Source: Pseudomonadota bacterium (GTDB lineage Bacteria; Pseudomonadota; Alphaproteobacteria; HIMB59; GCA-002718135). Taken from it: a stretch of 18,073 nt of DNA. The position numbers were made by a program, and so were the translations under genes. Below the pieces are notes generated by a model. That model did no database searches. It was not told where the DNA came from and saw only the letters and a program-made list of their open reading frames with translations. Shown here one piece after another: positions 15,864 through 18,073 of the stretch (positions are counted from its first letter, which is position 1; each line of letters begins with the position of its first letter). The stretch is from assembly GCA_027625355.1 (NCBI GenBank), contig JAQBWI010000008.1, forward strand, positions 1-18,073, given 5' to 3'.

Positions 15864-17375
15864 TTAAAATTCAAAATAATTCTCTAAAAGTTCTTGAGGG
15901 GGATCATATTTTTTAATTTGATCTATCATAAGTTTTTTATATCTTAATATCAAATCCTTGTCTTGAATTGAGTTTAGTTGACCAGGGTCTTTATTTAAAT
16001 TGTATAATGCGCTTTTAGTATCTGCATAACCTTTGTATCCACCATCAGTTTTTTTTTCAATCCTATTAATTTTTAAGACTGGAACATCTTTAGTAAATTC
16101 AAATGGCTTATGTAAAGATACTGTTTGCAATTCTTCTAATGAAAAAAATTGGCGCATATGAGTTGGCATCAAAGTGTATTGATAACGATTTGGGTTTTGT
16201 TGACTAAAATTTTCAGGATAATGAAAATAAGTATATTCGCCATCCGTAATATTAATACCTCCTCCCCAGTAACCATAGAGGGCTGAATATTTTTGTGACG
16301 AATCTTTATCTAAAAATTCTATTAGTGACTTTCCAGTAACTTCTTTTGGAATTGAATTACCGTGCATCGAGAGAAAAGTCGGCGTTAGATCAATATTTTG
16401 AGTAACGACATTTCTCTGCTCACCTTGATATTTTTTGTAATCAGGATGATAGAAAAATAAAGGCACATTGGCGATTTCATTATATAAAGGCATTCGATTT
16501 TTTGCCCACCAATCATGCTCACCGAGCATAAAACCATGATCAGTCGTTAAAATTAGTGATGTATCATCCCACAAATTATTTTGATCAAAATAATCTAATA
16601 CATTTCCAAGCAAGTGATCACATAAAGCTATCAGAGCAATATAATTTGCTTTTAACTCTTGCACTTCTTCATCTGACTCTGTTACTCTTTCATATTGTGG
16701 CCAATCTAATCTCGGTCCACGATATTTTGTTTTAATTTTTTCTCTAAATCTTTCAGGTGCAAAAAAAGGTTCATGAGGGTCAAAAGTTTCTAATTGTAAA
16801 AACCAATTATCAGCACCTTTATTAGTTTGAAGAAAATCCAAACCAGAATTAAAACATTTGACCGATGGAAAATCTTTTTCCTCTTTTATAAATTCACTAT
16901 TGATTGGATAGAAATAATAAAGATGCTCTCTATCCTCTAAATTCAATTGTGATTTGTGATATTTCTCCCTAAATTTTTCTAATGGCGGTTGAACCATTGC
17001 TTTCCAAGGATCTCTCTCCTGCCCTCTGATAAAATCATATGAATTAAAACGGTTGTGATAGGTAGCTCCGCCATCTTCAAAATAATGATAATGATCAGTT
17101 ACCAAATGAGTATAAGTATTGTTTAATCGTAAAAGCTCAGGAAAAGAATTATCAAATGGCTCTAGAGGTCCCCAAGCTCGATGAAGAAAACTTAAGCGAC
17201 CTGAATGCATATCTCTTCTCGCAGGCATGCATGGCATACTCCCAATATAATGATTATTAAATTGAACAGATTTTTTTGCGAGTCTATTGAAATTAGGTGT
17301 CTCTAAATATTTTCCTCCATAGGAATTTAACATTCTAAGATTCAACGAATCAAAAAGTAAAAAAACTGTTTTCAC
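15864..17375 (-). CDS. Type I sulfatase, C-x-P-A-R variant (GTG start)
   Basis: A 503-residue formylglycine-dependent sulfatase. The maturation motif is 'CMPAR', with C49 as the residue to become formylglycine, in 'SMPCMPARRDMHSGR'. Metal-binding positions look like D9-S10 and D279-H280 ('TTDHGFMLGEHDWW'), with K292 following. 'GEQRNVVTQNIDLTPTFL' and the C-terminal 'ALYNLNKDPGQLNSI' fit the family. The start codon is GTG at 17373-17375; an in-frame stop lies six codons upstream with no other start between. The ribosome-binding site is weak. No signal peptide is seen, so it is probably cytoplasmic. It is the first gene of a three-gene unit and is divergent from a LysR regulator that likely controls it. 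It is clearly different in sequence from the sulfatase at 13127-14638, so the two probably cleave different sulfate esters. Confidence 0.91.
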   Translation of the reverse strand: MKTVFLLFDSLNLRMLNSYGGKYLETPNFNRLAKKSVQFNNHYIGSMPCMPARRDMHSGRLSFLHRAWGPLEPFDNSFPELLRLNNTYTHLVTDHYHYFEDGGATYHNRFNSYDFIRGQERDPWKAMVQPPLEKFREKYHKSQLNLEDREHLYYFYPINSEFIKEEKDFPSVKCFNSGLDFLQTNKGADNWFLQLETFDPHEPFFAPERFREKIKTKYRGPRLDWPQYERVTESDEEVQELKANYIALIALCDHLLGNVLDYFDQNNLWDDTSLILTTDHGFMLGEHDWWAKNRMPLYNEIANVPLFFYHPDYKKYQGEQRNVVTQNIDLTPTFLSMHGNSIPKEVTGKSLIEFLDKDSSQKYSALYGYWGGGINITDGEYTYFHYPENFSQQNPNRYQYTLMPTHMRQFFSLEELQTVSLHKPFEFTKDVPVLKINRIEKKTDGGYKGYADTKSALYNLNKDPGQLNSIQDKDLILRYKKLMIDQIKKYDPPQELLENYFEF

Positions 17376-17430
17376 TTCTTCAAAATTACACTAAGAACAT
17401 ATTACTACAATTAACAAATTTTTATAAAAC

Positions 17431-17447
17431 GATAACTTAAGGTAATC
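17431..17447. promoter_or_regulatory. Candidate LysR-type binding box (T-N11-A dyad)
   Basis: GATAACTTAAGGTAATC, directly before the LysR ATG, is an imperfect dyad (GATnAC ... GTnATC) and contains the T-N11-A pattern of LysR-type regulator boxes. It lies in the 72-base divergent gap between the regulator and the sulfatase unit, where these proteins usually bind. It overlaps the AAGG ribosome-binding site, so binding there could repress the regulator itself. In such AT-rich DNA, T-N11-A alone is weak evidence; the GAT/ATC outer symmetry is what makes it worth noting. Confidence 0.4.
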
Positions 17448-18073
17448 ATGGAGTCTTTATTTTCAAGAACGAATATACAATTCATTGCAGCTTATGAAAG
17501 TTTAAACTTTAGAATAGCTGCTGAAAAATGCTTTGTCACACAACCAGCTATAACTAAAAGTATTAAAAAAATTGAGTCAGATTACAAGATGAAATTATTT
17601 GAAAGAATAGGTCAGAAAATGATTCCAACTGAATTTGCAGATGATCTATATAAAGAACTTATAAACATGAGGGATACAGCAAACTCTCTTAGACTTAAAT
17701 TTCAAGATATGAGTAAAGGTGAAGGTGGTCATTTAAATATAGGTGTTGGCATTGCACTTCAATCATCAAAAGGTTTTGTAAAAATGATTTCAGACTTAAA
17801 TAAAAACTTTCCAAATATAACACTCAATATTACCTCAATGATAAAAGATACAAGCGTATCTTTATTAGAAAATGGAGCTATTGATTTATGGATTGGAGAT
17901 ATCAGTAATTTAGAAGAAAATAACAAAATTATTAAAAAATTTATAAAAAAAATACCACTTGTTATTTATGTTAATAAAAGAAGCAAACTATTAAAAAATA
18001 AAAAAATATTAATTTCACAATTACAAAATCAAAGATGGTCATTAAATGTTGGGGGTGTTTTTGGTAAGCAAAA
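17448..18073 (+). CDS. LysR-family transcriptional regulator (partial, 3' end missing)
   Basis: A frame opens with ATG at 17448 and stays open to the window edge for 208 complete codons. The N-terminal 60 residues are a LysR-type winged helix-turn-helix ('AAYESLNFRIAAEKCFVTQPAITKSIKKIE', about 14-43; key residues are the AA pair and QPA). They are followed by 'LFERIGQKMIPTEFA', the usual linker start. From about residue 95 ('HLNIGVG') the effector-binding domain begins and includes 'ENGAIDLWIGD'. It is divergent from the sulfatase-unknown-PhyH unit and is probably its inducer-responsive regulator; the inducer is unknown. AAGG lies five bases before the ATG. Confidence 0.9.
   Translation, partial: MESLFSRTNIQFIAAYESLNFRIAAEKCFVTQPAITKSIKKIESDYKMKLFERIGQKMIPTEFADDLYKELINMRDTANSLRLKFQDMSKGEGGHLNIGVGIALQSSKGFVKMISDLNKNFPNITLNITSMIKDTSVSLLENGAIDLWIGDISNLEENNKIIKKFIKKIPLVIYVNKRSKLLKNKKILISQLQNQRWSLNVGGVFGKQ

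Noticed and set aside
1..18073. Mobile elements, CRISPR arrays, tRNA or rRNA genes
   Set aside because: No transposase, integrase, repeat-spacer array, terminal repeat or RNA gene pattern was seen on either strand; the island has no visible attachment sites.

Overview
The window is AT-rich and gene-dense. Intergenic gaps run from 0 to about 100 bases, operons are long, and no RNA gene, CRISPR array or mobile element is visible. The gene content fits a streamlined marine alphaproteobacterium of the SAR11, HIMB59 or AEGEAN-169 kind: a DUF3035/BamF-like lipoprotein with its 'PPLVIPPDFNLLPP' motif, small housekeeping operons and a sugar ABC importer with sulfatases. This placement is inferred from composition and gene content, not from a phylogeny.

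Layout. (1) Positions 1-104 (+) hold the last codons of a probable rsmD-like methyltransferase, whose stop overlaps the convergent pgi stop. (2) Positions 101-6002 (- strand, read ribF > ileS > lspA > DUF3035 lipoprotein > pgi) are a tight housekeeping operon. (3) Positions 6003-6053 are a boundary containing a perfect 13-bp inverted repeat. (4) Positions 6054-13023 (- strand) are a sugar operon, read: periplasmic sugar-binding protein > [hairpin] > two permeases > PhyH oxygenase > Gfo/Idh/MocA oxidoreductase > ThuA-like protein > xylA. xylA is full length except for one in-frame TAA at codon 161. (5) A sulfatase gene (+) at 13127-14638 diverges from that operon. (6) Positions 14655-17375 (- strand) are a second unit: sulfatase > 90-residue unknown protein > second PhyH oxygenase. 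(7) A LysR-type regulator (+) starts at 17448 and runs off the window, diverging from that unit. The longest gene-free stretch is the 103-base divergent region 13024-13126.

How it may work together (inference). An imported sugar, probably sulfated, is captured by the binding protein and brought in by MalF/MalG-type permeases, with an ATPase encoded elsewhere. Neither sulfatase shows a signal peptide, so desulfation is probably cytoplasmic. The Gfo/Idh oxidoreductase, ThuA-like protein and two PhyH non-heme iron oxygenases would modify the sugar skeleton. Xylose isomerase would feed a pentose into central metabolism if its premature stop is not real or is tolerated. The ATPase, the formylglycine-generating enzyme and a xylulokinase are all missing from the window. 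The exact substrate cannot be read from the sequence.
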